From Icerya purchasi (taxonomy: Eukaryota; Arthropoda; Insecta; Hemiptera; Monophlebidae), in the NCBI GenBank assembly GCA_039619475.1, contig CM077115.1, forward strand, positions 298,283,756-298,347,755: 64,000 nt of DNA, given 5' to 3'. Position 1 is the first letter of the stretch; every line of letters starts with the position of its first letter. The notes under the pieces were generated by a model. It did no database searches and was not told the DNA's origin. It saw nothing but the letters and a program-made list of their open reading frames with translations. Positions 36,061-47,439 of the stretch are shown in pieces. Position numbers and translations under genes: made by a program.

Positions 36061-36649
36061 GGAAAACTAATACTGACTAGCGTAAAACAGATACACGCAA
36101 CGGCGTGATCTCACGACGACATTAAACGAACAAACATTAGCGACTATCTCGCGTGAACAACTAATTAATACTCTATGTCGATTTATAGTGCCAGATGTAC
36201 GAACGAAGATCTCGGTACACGATGGGCTATTCCAACCGACATAGTCGAATCGCTGAAAATTACCCGGTACCTTATCAATTAATTCGAACGCCGCAGAATT
36301 TTCTAGAATATTTCTATATTATATTTATCTTAAAGCGGCCACTACCCTGTCTTTCCGGGATTTTTATAAATTATCTTGCGACTCTCGTAGCTACACGCTC
36401 CGTACTTATACGTTTCGACGGTAAACACGACCGCGATTTCCCCCGCGAAACCAGTTCGCTCCCGCAACACAGCCGACACAACGGCTGCTGTTTTCCGGAT
36501 AACCAGGCTCCTCGGTCGAAATTCTGCTGCCCGAGAAAAACCCGAAATATAAATGATATTAAAATCGAAATAATAATTTCTACCTCGGACAGCATTATCA
36601 GAAAGCGTATAAAACGTAATTAAAACCGCTACAGCTGCCGAATCCGTCT

Positions 36650-36701
<52 letters not shown>

Positions 36702-37682
36702 CACTATATATTGTCATGATCCTACTATAATGTACCGTAAAGAAAATTCTGGTTTTGCTTTTGGAATTCTGGCTTTACTACGGTGTGGGAAATGAAAAAA
36801 GTGAATGAAATTTTATATTGTTATCTTATTACTTTTAGATCCGTACGCAGCATAGTCTTTTGTATGTATTTCTCTGGTAAAATTCGAACTGGGTAACGCA
36901 ACGTAGTTCATATTGAATGGTTCGAACGGTTGGGAAGTCGGAATCTTATTTTGATGCCGCACCAATACTATCGAGATATATAAGGTAAATAAACAAAGGT
37001 TAGACATGGAGATGCTGTCCGACGACTATAAGTGACGTAATTTTGCAAAATTATGCATATGATAAGAATGAATGTGAGAGTGTGCGCGATGATGTGTCGA
37101 TGCGACTGATCGGGCAGTACCAGCGGCTGATCTACTAGCCGAGTTTGAGGGACATTTTCGATTCGTCGACGTTTAAATCGAGTTTAGTTCCACGCGCTTA
37201 CCGTTGATAAAGCGATTGCGTAGTCAGCCGGCTCGTATCAATACTCAGATTAAATTTATTGCTTGACGTCACAATAACTAATACGAGTGGAAGAATTTTT
37301 GTAAATATTTACTTTTTTTCGTTTGTCGTGAGTCGTCGCTTATTCGTGTTTTATGTTCTGATCATATGCTCTTAGTTTTGAATTTCTTCTAGTGACCGAG
37401 AAATTAAGCGTTGCCGAATTGTGAGAATATATATGTACATTTTATTTGATTAACAGTTGAATTTATTTGTTTCAATTAGGCGAGCCTCTAGGCGAGGCTG
37501 ATAATTTGGGAGGATTCAGCGGTCCGAGCCGCCGCGAAATAGCCGTTACTTTAGCATTCGTGGTTTCTCGTCATGGCGACAACGGTATACCGTCCTTCCT
37601 GACATAAAGTCGTGATACTGGAAGAGAGTGGGAGAAGCCGCCTTCACGAGATCTCAAGATTGAGAGCATGATACTATTTAAA
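36061..37682. other. Unassigned sequence
   Basis: Contains a pure TA microsatellite at about 36653-36698. A 142-aa plus ORF (36195-36623) is overlapped by minus ORFs and has no motif. The GC/CpG-rich part at 37480-37660 stands out from its flanks but was not recognised. Confidence 0.5.
36653..36698. repeat. TA dinucleotide microsatellite
   Basis: About 23 TA units. Confidence 0.95.
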
Positions 37683-37893
37683 CATGAATGTTTGTTTGTT
37701 TGCTCCGTATACATTCCTATACCGCTGGACGTATCATGCTAAAATTTTCAAGGTGTATTTGCAACGTCCCAGAAAAGGTTTTAAGGTATGGCTACCCCCT
37801 CTCCTTCACGAAATATGAGGTTTTAACTAGTTGAGATGCGACCTGCGGTACAGAAATCCATACGGAACAAACAAACCAACGTTTACAAATACA
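37683..37893. mobile_element. Foldback remnant of a common insect repeat type
   Basis: TGTTTGTTTGCTCCGTATA near 37688 and its near-perfect inverse, ATACGGAACAAACAAACCAA at about 37860-37880, bracket about 170 bp containing CCGCTGGACGTATCATGCTA and CCTGCGGTACAG. The inner text resembles the body of repeats with ACCCGCGGCTTCGCCCGC ends. Non-coding. Confidence 0.55.
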
Positions 37894-38583
37894 AAAAATT
37901 AATTTTTATAAAATTTTAAATAAAATGCTTACCGCGGTAAATATAAATTAAACGAAAAAATCTTAAATAAAAGGATTACTATGGTAAATAATAAATTTTA
38001 GATAACATTTTATTAATTTCTGGTGAAAGTAAATACACCGCGTTCTGCTAGACTTTTTGTGTAACTGAAATCATTAAACCTCCATCACCGGATTCAAAAA
38101 CATACAAGTCGCCTAGCTGCTGTACTCATTTTGGAGAGTTATAAAAAAGTTCTGTTTTCTATTATTGTTTACAAAGAAATAAAAAATCCTGTAATAAAAT
38201 TAATAATATTTGCTACCACCGGGGGGAACGTTATTAACGCTCAACATTGAGAGATTCTTACTCAACTACTTCAGCTCGCTGTTGCGTTAATAAATTAATT
38301 TTAATAAAATGCTCGAGACGGAGAGGCTGAAAGGTATGAATGAAGATGTTTTCTTAAATGTATAATTATCGGAGATCACCGTGTGGATTATTCGGCCTCT
38401 TTAAAATGATGGCTGTGTATTCTAGTTGAGCGAAACTTTTTGTTATAGCACGACAGACGGGTTACAGAAAGATCGATAGTCTTCAGCTAAACGTGAAACG
38501 TGTAGAGGATTTTTTGTCGGACGGTGATAAACATATTTCCGAAAGAGTGAAAGAATCTTTACATAAATATATATATATATATA
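37894..38583. other. Unassigned AT-rich sequence
   Basis: No gene recognised. TA run at 38566-38583 just outside the Jockey-like tail. Confidence 0.6.
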
Positions 38584-39136
38584 ATTTATTTATTTAAAGT
38601 CGCTCGGCAGCTAAGGCAATTTGCGACGCTGAAAAGTTATTTATTTATTTATTTAGATTTTTACTCTACTTAGTCTAGTTACAGTACGGTACATAGTTTT
38701 ATAAAACTAAGTGTAGCATTGTACGTTTAAGAAATTTGATTATGCTATTGAGGTTCTTGATGTCCAAAAAAGCGTTGAGGTCCGTGGCAGTTGGTTGGTT
38801 GGCGGTGAACTTGGAGCAGCATAGTAGCAGATGTTGTATGGTAATTCTTTCACCAAGGCATGTTTCACAAATTGGTGGCTCTTTCCTCTCGAGAATGAAC
38901 TTATGCGTCAACTGTGTATGACCCAGGTATAGCCTGATAATAGCTGATGTGAGCGGTTTATTCTTTTTTGTTGCTTTGAATATTTTGTCCGTCCAGTCGC
39001 TATTGTTCAGTTTTATCGTGGTCAGGGTGTTTGCTGCTGTGACGCGTAAGTTTTCCAGCCACTGGCCGAGAATTTTGTTTTTTCTGTCGGCTGGTGTATC
39101 ATCTTCTGTAATATGTGCAGCACTTTTAGTTACATC
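38584..39136 (-). mobile_element. Jockey-like 3' fragment with open 145-codon frame and TAAA tail
   Basis: My translation of the minus strand from 39136 to the TAA at 38699-38701 gives 145 codons with no stop. Residue 1 follows directly on an upstream TAA, in what looks like the end of RNase H. LYLGHTQLTHKFIL is at about residues 69-82, CETC at 90-93 and HLLLCC at 102-107: the terminal Cys-His domain of Jockey-type elements. The 3' UTR carries two TAAA-type tracts (38641-38660 and 38584-38597). An intact frame in a 5'-truncated copy suggests a fairly recent insertion. The plus ORFs here are antisense shadows. Confidence 0.85.
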
Positions 39137-39240
39137 TTATGCGTATAGATTAATAAATGTAACGAATATAAACGAGAAGTTATATCTTATAAATATAGAT
39201 TAATAAATAAAAAGAACAAAAAAGATATCAAAATAAACAA

Positions 39241-39318
39241 TAGAAAGAGAAAAAAGAAAGAAAGGAAAAGAAAGGAAAGGGAAGGAAAGGAAAGGGAAGG
39301 AAAGGAAAAGAAAGGAGG
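39241..39318. repeat. Purine tract, AAAGG-type repeat
   Basis: Pure A/G on plus, mostly AAAGG and AAAAG units. It lies just downstream (minus sense) of the next Jockey-like fragment and may derive from its tail. Confidence 0.9.
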
Positions 39319-39322
39319 TAAA

Positions 39323-39733
39323 CTATATAAAAGGAAAAAGTCGGGTGAACTTTAAAAATTTGAAGATGTTTCCGCAGGCCTTTTCATTGTTCGCCAGAAT
39401 TTCGGAAAGACCTGCATCCTCCTTGAAGCAGGCGGCTCTCTCTTGCCGAAATTTGCGGCACCAGGTGAGGAGATGTTCCACCGTAATCGACACTCCACAA
39501 GTTTCACATGTCGGTTGCGGTAGTTTTTGAAACAGGTGGCTATGTGTGTGAAGGCAGTGGCCTATGCGCAGGCGAGCTAGTGTTGTTTCCTTATGTCGGT
39601 CCTGTCTGTATGCGGTGCTCCATCGCCGAAGATTTCCCTTGACTTTGAACAGTTTCTGGGAGCGACAGTTTTGTTCCCATTCGTGGAGTATACATGTTTT
39701 TTTAATTTGGACTTCAGGTGTTGGCTGTTTTTC
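39323..39733 (-). mobile_element. Jockey-like 3' fragment with open 136-codon frame
   Basis: The minus strand from 39733 to the TAG at 39323-39325 is open for 136 codons but has no ATG. LARLRIGHCLHTHSHLF is at about residues 52-68, CETC at 76-79, HLLTWC at 87-92, then FKFLKFTRL near the end. The domain order equals that of 38584-39136, in the same orientation and 187 bp away, but the sequence belongs to a different member (the Cys-His segments differ at many positions). Truncated 5'. Confidence 0.85.
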
Positions 39734-39789
39734 TTATTCTGGCCTCTAAATTTTGTTAATTGTTGTATGCTGGCGGATAAAATAATTTT

Positions 39790-39862
39790 TTTTTTTGTGA
39801 ATAACCAAGTACAGATTTAAAAGTACATAAATACACGGGCGAAGCCATGGATATCAGCTAGT
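39790..39862 (-). repeat. Terminus of GC-ended insect repeat
   Basis: Read on minus, CTAGCTGATATCCATGGCTT followed by CGCCCGTG resembles AGCT.TTACCCGCGGCTTCGCCCG, a terminus I know from many insect genomes; a second copy starts at 61617. It abuts a TA microsatellite here as there. Confidence 0.6.
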
Positions 39863-39884
39863 ATATATATATATATATATATAT
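39863..39884. repeat. TA dinucleotide microsatellite
   Basis: About 11 TA units between the repeat terminus and the LTR candidate. Confidence 0.9.
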
Positions 39885-40896
39885 TGTGACGGATTCGGCC
39901 GCCATGACTTTGATATTTTTCACGCTGTACCGAATTAAAAAATGATAATGATTACTTCTTTTCCAAATTCCTCATTTCTCTGCGTTTTGACAGTTTCTCA
40001 GGCCTCTGATTTCTATTTCTCTGGTTTCTCGGGCAGCGTGCAAACTGAGCATTTTCCGACCATAATGCTAGATCGACAAATTTCGTGGGAATTGCCAATG
40101 TGCACGGCGCCAATTTGGCGATCCGTGCATATGTGTGTGTTTATTATATGAGGGTGGTTCGTCCGATGTTTGTCCGATCTGGCGTTGTGTGCGTCGGAGA
40201 TGCGATTCGAGCTACGTCGAGGCGTGAGAAGTTTTTCTTAGAACCCGAAAAAACCGACGCAGGGTACCCGCCGTTCCACCGATTTTGAGAATGTTCTAGA
40301 AAAATCGGTGGCGTATTCATTTATATATATATATATATATTTTTTTTATTATTAGGCAAGATGGCCGTTCAAAAAGATCGTGGTCGAATTCTCTGTGAAT
40401 TCGGGCCGATCAGTTCTCGCTTGCTGCTCGTCGCAGGCAGATCTCGACTGCTTTGGCCCGTGGGCACTTTTGTTTTTCTTTTCATTGCTACGCGCCGTTA
40501 AGGCAATTTTTTACTATAATTTGAGTCTTCGCTTCCTCGTGGTCGCGATTAGATCTCAACTGCTTTGGCCCGTGGGCACGTTCGTTTTTTTGTATTTTTC
40601 ACAGCTACGCGCCCTTCGAGGCAAAGTTTATATATTTTCTTTTTTTCCACTGCTTTGGCCGCTTGAGGCAAATAGTACCGATTCGAATATTCGTTGACGT
40701 TTTTCTTTGGTGGTCAGTTTATATATGTTTTTTTTAAATCAAATATAATTCGATTTACTCGTCTTACGAAGAATTTTTGTTATTTAGTTGCAAGGACACG
40801 TTTTCGTGACATCTCCGCCGCGGAGACCTTTCATTTTTCGTTAAAAACTTAGGAAGGCCTAAAGCTCTTCCCGAACGAGCTAACGGTTACGTTACA
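39885..40896 (+). mobile_element. Candidate LTR (about 1 kb)
   Basis: Begins TGTGACGG and ends ACGTTACA, an imperfect TG...CA pair with inverted ends (TGTGAC / GTTACA). A primer-site-like TGGCGCTCGG follows at 40911. Near the 3' end is the hairpin TCTCCGCCGCGGAGA, shared in position and type with 35744-36060. The LTR contains an internal tandem duplication (40440-40665). No second LTR was found in the window, so this is a solo or truncated 5' LTR. Boundaries are inferred. Confidence 0.5.
40440..40665 (+). repeat. About 112-bp tandem duplication inside the LTR candidate
   Basis: ACTGCTTTGGCCCGTGGGCA occurs at 40448 and 40559, followed both times by GCTACGCGCC and AGGCAA. A third, partial unit starts at 40649 (ACTGCTTTGGCCGCTTGAGG). 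Confidence 0.9.
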
Positions 40897-41032
40897 CCCA
40901 GAAGAAACGTTGGCGCTCGGAACTTTTATTTTCGTTTATTTTTTTTACATTTTCTTTTAATATCATCGAAGAAAGTGGTCAGTCACAAATGTCACCTAAG
41001 AACAGGGACTAGTGAAGAGAGTTAATTCTTAT

Positions 41033-41107
<75 letters not shown>

Positions 41108-41545
41108 GTATGTATATATGTTTACTTAAATATATATATATATATATATTATATGTATGTATATATGTTTACTTAAATATTAATATCATGCAACACGTTT
41201 GCACTTGAACGTATGTTGCTCTTTTTATTTATTTATTTGTGGTTTGTCAGCGATAATTTTAGGAACATTGGCGCAGAAAAGTTTTTCTTTTTTTGAATTT
41301 AAGAAAATTAAAAAATAATAATAATTTAATTATTTTTCGCAAAAACTATTAATCGATTGGGCGCAGGGTATATATTGATTAAAAAGTACGGAACAATTGG
41401 GTATTAAAATTTCAGTTCGGAGGTTATTGGTATTTACAGCGGTCTTAGTAAACGTTGATTACTTATTACTATATATTTTTTTGATCCGGTCTATTTGTGG
41501 TAAGTGGTGATTTATTAATTGTTCTATTTTTTTAAATTTTTATAA
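40897..41545 (+). other. Leader of the LTR element, with TA microsatellite
   Basis: Begins with the primer-site-like TGGCGCTCGG (40911-40920). A possible gag start, ATGTCACCTAAGAACAGG, lies at 40988 but meets a stop after seven codons. TA microsatellites occur at about 41034-41102 and 41128-41150. A second GGCGCAGAAAAG near 41270 is reminiscent of another leader. No gag domain recognised. Confidence 0.4.
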
Positions 41546-43189
41546 TTTAAAAATGCCATCGCATATATATATATCGGTGGCGAATGTTCGGGTAATTCCT
41601 GCTATGCGGCGAAGTACCAAAGTAAATTTGGCACACAGAAAGAAATCTGCCATTACTTCTCTGGCTGTAGAAATTAACTTGGCTGAAGAGACGACTTTTA
41701 GCTTGCTACTGAGAATCTGAGGATGCGAAGAAGAATGCTTAATGTGCAAAACGCTAATCTGTCAGAGTCCGGTGATGGCTAAATTCTGATTTGGTGATTT
41801 TTTGTTCTTTTGTATTTCAGATGCTGCGAGTACTTCTCTGATACTTTCGATTTGATTCGATTTGAATTGTGTAAGGTTAGAAAAATGTCTGCGTATTTTC
41901 GTGTTATTGACAAAAAAGTTGTTTTTAATTTTTTCCGTTCATTTTCGGAAGAGCTGCGAGTGATATTGCTGACATTTTTAGTTATGATGTGTATTAATTT
42001 CTGATCACTGAGTTTACTTTACCCTACCCGGTTATTATTAAGTTACATAGCAAAATAAAAGCCGACGGTGACAAATGTGACCCCCCCCCACCCACCGACT
42101 TAGTTGGCTTCGGAATTTCAGTATTTCGGTATTTAGCCATATCGTCATTTCAATATTTCGACATTTTAATGTGTTCGAAGAAGATGCGGTTTACAATTTG
42201 AGACGGCAATTATCGTCGTGTACAGTTTTATCGTGTGTTCTAGTGATGCGTATCTTTTACGACTTTTAGGATTTGTTAAACGTCATAAATCGTCCTGTCG
42301 CACTGGCAGTAAACAAATTTGCCACGTGTCGAAAAAAATTACTAATTTTCGAAATAGCCCATTCGGGATTAATAAAACGGGAAGAAATCATTGCGGTTGC
42401 AGGTTCGAACGGCAATTCGGTTTTATTGTTGCTCGTCGGAAACATGTAGGTCGCATTTTAGCGAAAAATGTCGTCGTTTTATTGGCGGATTATATTTTAA
42501 TAAACTCCTTACCCGGAAGAAATATTATACGCATAAATGCATGCCGAATCGAACAGCGAGCACCGCCGGGGTATTATGTTGCTCTAGCAGCGGTGAGGGC
42601 TGTGTTGGCGGGTGCGAGGAAGCGCGGGCATGGCGCTACGCATTAACAAGCCCGAAACTTCAGTCGATTACATTGTAATAACATGACGAGGTTGCCAGCA
42701 GCCGTGAACAGAATGCGAATTTTTTGAAATTTTAATGTAAAGTCGAAGAGCAACTTTTCACGAAGGAAATAGTAGAAAGAAAAAAAAAGGAAAAATCAAC
42801 TTCCCCTTTTTCAAGAAAATTATTTTTTACGCTTTTTCAAGCCTTTTCCGGCTTCTTGTTTTTCTTCGACTCTGCCACCGTCCCTTTTTATCCTTCTCTC
42901 TGCTTTTCTCTCGCATTTATTCGCCGGTTGCTTGATTGTTTACAACGGAATTTTTTCCTTTTAAATAGTTTCCAGCATTTTTTGTTAGCGTCATCATCTT
43001 CGCATCTTTTTCCGAGATGCTATCTGTCAGTTTCATTTTCACGATTGCTGGAGGTCCGGAAAAATATATAATTTTCGCCGTATCCGGATTAGCCGCATTT
43101 GTCTTTTAACCAAGTTTTTGAATATTAACGCCGTTGTCTCTGACGGCAATAAAAAGTAATTTTAATTGTTTTCTTCAATTTATTATTAT
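41546..43189. other. Unassigned sequence downstream of the LTR leader
   Basis: A 56-codon ORF at about 41553-41723 (+) and a 142-codon ORF at 42218-42646 (+) have no recognised motif; an overlapping frame of 95 codons argues for chance. C run at 42082-42090. A GTGACAAATGTGACC segment near 42068 echoes GTCACAAATGTCACC near 40981. Confidence 0.45.
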
Positions 43190-43301
43190 TTTTCGCTTTT
43201 TAATTTGCTTTTTCGTTTTTTAATTTGCTTTTTCGTTTTTTAATTTGCTTTTTCGTTTTTTAATTTACTTTTTCGTTTTTTAATTTGCTTTTTCGTTTTT
43301 C
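43190..43301 (+). repeat. 20-bp minisatellite, 5 units
   Basis: TTTTCGTTTTTTAATTTGCT repeated five times (one unit with TTCGC, one with TTTACT), then a partial unit. Confidence 0.95.
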
Positions 43302-43984
43302 TGCAGTTTTTATTTTCCGCGATTTTCTTCCCTTTTTAATCATAAATTATCAGCGTAATTATTCACCCGCTTTGAGACTTCCGTGTAATATATCCGAGAG
43401 TGTATGTTAAGATTTCACGTAACTGGGCCTATTTTTTATCAACTTCAAAAATATCGTTTTTTATCGTTTTTTTTGTTTTTTTTTTAAATTTTTGTTACCG
43501 ATTTTTTCATTCGAAAGGGTTCTAATTAGTAGTGGGACCCCAGTAGATTGCGGAGCATGAACATTCGGTATTAATTTTTAAAAAAGTCGGTCTCTTCAGA
43601 AAAATTTTTAATAATATAACACAAACGTCATTAACCCTTAAAATATTATCAGTTTTCCATATGGAAATGTAAGTTGGAAAAAAGAGAAAAATTTAATATA
43701 ATCTCTTCGATGAAAATATTAAAACATTATTAATGTTCTACACGCGGATAAATACATCTAGTTTCAAATAAAGAAAATGATTTTGAAATCCATAAAGGTC
43801 CGTTTGACGGAAATATTACGAACATTATTGCGCATTGACCAGCGACCCCAATGGTACTCTTTGTTTGTTAGAAATTTTACCAGTCAGCTGTGGTCCCCTA
43901 TGAGTACATTGATAAATATTGGTGAGTACCGATTCGGTTGCCATTGAATTAAAAAAGAGAGGAGTCTCCTGAGAGATACATTTT
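43302..43984. other. Unassigned sequence
   Basis: T-rich at 43455-43490. No gene recognised. Confidence 0.6.
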
Positions 43985-45100
43985 CTTTGCTTAATATCTA
44001 TCTATCGAATCGTTTCACCCCATGTAGGGGTATCGTGACCATGATCTGTCACCCGGTTGATCAGACTGCGCCAACAATTCCGATCTCTCTTGCGATGTGT
44101 ACACAATCCTGAAAGGTACGACCAGCAGCTATGCACACCGCGTCCAACCATCTAGTCGGCGCACGACCTCGACTCCTTTTTCCGTTCACCTTTTCTTGGA
44201 TGAGCAACGTTTCCAAATTGTCCGCTCTGAACACATGACCAAAATAGTATCCTGCAGAGCACCACCGATGATAGCCTCTTCGGGTTACCAATCTCATTTA
44301 GTACAGAGACATTGGTTCTGCCAGCTGTCCGTGGTACACGCAGCATACGCCTCCAGCACCACATTTCAAGTGCGTCTATACGTTTTTTTGTCTGCGCTGG
44401 TCATCGACCAAATCTCCGCACTATGCAATAACACTGAGAAGACGAGGGAGTTCACTAGCCGAATCTTTACACCTTTACTAACAGCGGAGTCGGCCCATAT
44501 CCTTTTTAAACGGCTTCTGCGTGTAATCTATGTTCTGTGGCGAATCTCACTTTTAAATTCGCCGCTGTTTTTCACTATAGAGTCTAAATATGTAAAGCGG
44601 CGTACTACTTCAATACCCTCAATTTCACGTATTGTTGGACAGTTATTCTCTGAACAGTTATTGATCATTATTTTGTTTTTGGCTTTGTTAACTTGGAGGC
44701 CATATTCTGCACTGATTTTTACCAGTCGATCCAGAATATATGACATTTCCTCTCGGTTTTTTGCTACTAACGTAGTGTCATCCGCATATCGGAGATTAGA
44801 GATGTACATCCGGTCGAGATACCTCCATCCCAGTTAACTGTATACCGTTTGTTCTATCGATTTGCAGTATTCTGCGCATTATGAATTCATCATATAAGTT
44901 AAAAAGTAGCGGTGAAAGGGTACAGCCCTGGCGTACACCCCGCGCGGGGTAAAACTTTTTCGAGTAAATCCTATTATTTATCTGGACTTTTGCTGAAGTT
45001 TTTTCGTATAGCTGCTTAATCAGCCGCACTAAATGTGCTGTAATATTACCAGACAAAATTAGCCAAAAACAGCTCATCAACAACGGGAATTTAATCATTA
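43985..45100 (-). mobile_element. RTE-type non-LTR retrotransposon, truncated and frameshifted
   Basis: Minus-strand frames carry reverse transcriptase motifs in order: GVRQGCTLSPLLFNLY near 44945-44895, then after a frameshift LRYADDTTLVA near 44795-44760 (YADD is the catalytic motif). Further on come AEIWSM and RRMLRVPRTAGRTNVS near 44360-44310, then, in another frame, GRAPTRWLDAV near 44165-44130. This C-terminal order is diagnostic of RTE-clade elements common in insects. The 3' end near 43990 carries a short GATA-type repeat (GATAGATAGATATT), also RTE-like. At least three frameshifts and an in-frame stop; the copy starts inside the RT domain, so the endonuclease is missing. The 246-aa plus ORF at 44097-44837 is its antisense shadow. 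Confidence 0.9.
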
Positions 45101-45254
45101 AACTACTTTATCCGGCATTACACTGCTCCGAAAATAGTATCATTTTAGGTTGTTCTATGCGTATTATCAGCTAAGAATATTTGCATTAAAAATGACGGAA
45201 TAAAGTATATTTGTTAAAAAACGGTCCCGACTTTATAGTGTTTACTCTCCAAAA

Positions 45255-45650
45255 AAGTTGAATAAAAATGCACTGGAAATGTAAAAAACAACTCATCGAT
45301 CAAAAAAATAATATATTTCAGAGTAATGTATACACCTTAAGGAGATATTGTGTCAATTGTTAAGAAACATTAAAATACTTATTAGAGTCGACACCAAATT
45401 AAAATTACGAATACAACAATAATTAGAAATCATATGAAAGGAGTACAACAACGCAATTATTCTAGTTCTTTATAAGCCAAGTACTGAAAACGTCGAAAAT
45501 ATTTAATGTAGTTTTTAATTATCGTTGTAATTTTAATTTGGTGTCGACTTTAATAAATATTAATGTTTCTTAACAATCGACACAATATCTCCTTAAGGTG
45601 TGTATATTACTCTGAAATATATTATTACATTTTCAGTGTATTTCTATTAG
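45255..45650. mobile_element. Palindromic MITE with long inverted arms
   Basis: The left arm 45307-45420 and right arm about 45513-45626 are inverted copies; for example AATATATTTCAGAG, ACACCTTAAGGAGATATTGT, GTTAAGAAACATTAA and GTCGACACCAAATTAAAATT all recur in reverse complement. Similarity continues outward (AATGCACTGGAAATGT / AATACACTGAAAATGT) with an extra segment of about 29 bp in the left arm. The centre is about 90 bp. A lone arm occurs at 22195-22345. No transposase; target duplication unclear. The minus ends of plus ORFs here are not coding. Confidence 0.9.
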
Positions 45651-45837
45651 ATTTATACTCTTGTTTTAAAATAATTTTTATTTTTGTTATCTTCGAATTT
45701 TTCAGACAAAGTTTGTCTTATAAAACGCATTTATATCGAATTCGGAAAACTGATTTCTAATAGAGCGATTATTTTTTGGGGAATGTTTTGAACTCTAGCT
45801 GGCATGTATATTTAGGCCGTCTTACAGAAAGTAACAG

Positions 45838-45925
45838 ATTAAACTCGTGTATAACCGGTATTAAACTCGTGTATAACCGGTATTAAACTCGTGTATAACC
45901 GGTATTAAACTCGTGTATAACCGGT
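45838..45925 (+). repeat. 22-bp minisatellite, 4 identical units
   Basis: Four perfect tandem copies of ATTAAACTCGTG followed by TATAACCGGT. Perfect identity suggests recent expansion. Confidence 0.97.
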
Positions 45926-47439
45926 AAAGGATTTTTTTTTATTTCTCAGCAGCAGCGGTATAGGGAAAGAACAAGTGCATACGGTTTTCGATAAAAAACC
46001 TCAGCTGACTCTAGAACGTATAACCTATTACAATGGCTAACTAAAATCCGCATGTTCTTTGGTTTTTTTTCTGAGACACGCGGGACTTGGAAATGCGTTA
46101 AAATTGAATACGCTAGATATTAAGGAGGCCCGAGGATGGTAAAGCCAAGAGGAAAGAAAACAGAAGATATATGAAAGCTGCAATAGATCGGAATAAAGAG
46201 AATGCCGAAAAGAATGGAAAAAAAAACAGATGCTCGAACCAGAAAAATAATTGTGACCGGTTGGGTATCAAACGGAGTTAGGGAATGAAAAGCGACTGGA
46301 AAGGGACTAGCTCCATAGGGAAATTATACTTGCAGCGATGAAGAAAAATAGAAAGCTTTTGACTTGTATTTCACAAAAAAATGGTCGAGGGCAGTGATAA
46401 ACTTATCGAAAAAAAAAAAAAAAAGAAGAAAGGAAAAAAAATGTCGAACAAAAGGAAAAATAAATAACGAAAGAATCGTAATTTTAAATTCGATTTTAAT
46501 AGATACAAAATGTCCTAAAAATACTCTAGAGAATACCGTTATCATATAAAATAGACGTTTTTCCGTTAGAATTTGTTCGCGAGTAACCTGACTTCTCCAA
46601 CCCGCAGTATACAAAGTTGTTTCCTAATTAAAGTTTTTCGACTATCATGACATTTTAGGATTCAGATAAACAAAAATACGTCGTAAAATCGAGTAACTTT
46701 TGTTTGTTTTACATTCCGTCTGAATTTACTGACACTCATAATGAAAGTTGTGAACCACAATGATAATATATTGCGAATTTTACATATCTGGTTAAACTGG
46801 AGATATAAACATATGTGAAGCAGTTAAAAAATAAAAAAAAAAAGAAATAAAATATTTCCTTTTAAGAGCCCATACATTAGAAGATTACGGGATACAAAAC
46901 AGAAATGAAGATTTATCATTATATTAAAAACAATCTATAAGTCAACAACTCGGTGGTGGTTGAGGAGGGGATATCAATCCGTAGGTAATGAATCAGGTCC
47001 GAAATGCGGCATAATCTGTTGAGCAAACTTTACATAATAACCACGAGAGATAGACAGATAGATAGATAGATAGGTAGAGAAAGTAATATTCCAATTTGTT
47101 TATATAATTTAAAATCCTATTTATATGATTAATAGCGGTGTAATTAAATTTAAAATAAAAAACGAATGGACTATTACCGAAATAGCGAGAGCTGAATCAA
47201 AGAAAATGCGGAATGAGATTTCTTCGAAAAAAAAAAAAAAATTATTTTATTTCGTTTAGAAAGCAGTGTTTCATATTTAGAACAGTTGTCTCTTCCATTC
47301 ACATCTTTCTGATTTCTAAATGCCCACACTTTACTGCAGATTAATCGAAGATAAATGCTGAACACACTTAATAATCCCAGTTTCACAGGTGTCGCGTATC
47401 AGATTAATGTGGTTATGCTTCGGCGTTGTGTGTTTATAC
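45926..47439. other. Unassigned AT-rich sequence
   Basis: Poly-A at 46410-46424 and 47229-47240, GATA units at 47056-47074. No gene recognised. Confidence 0.6.

Noticed and set aside
36195..36623. 142-codon plus ORF
   Set aside because: Two minus ORFs cover the same interval and no motif is visible.
37480..37660. GC-rich segment considered as an LTR or primer-site leader
   Set aside because: No matching second copy, hairpin or TGGCGC-type site.
42385..42415. GCAGGTTCGAACGG on plus as a tRNA B box
   Set aside because: An A-box-like TAGCCCATTCGG lies about 45 bp upstream, but no arm pairing or tail shared with other SINEs was found.
42218..42646. 142-codon plus ORF downstream of the LTR candidate, considered as gag
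   Set aside because: No gag-like motif or zinc knuckle, and a second frame is also open over half its length.
44097..44837. 246-codon plus-strand ORF, the longest in the window
   Set aside because: It is antisense to the RTE reverse transcriptase and C-terminal motifs on the minus strand; its own translation has no domain.
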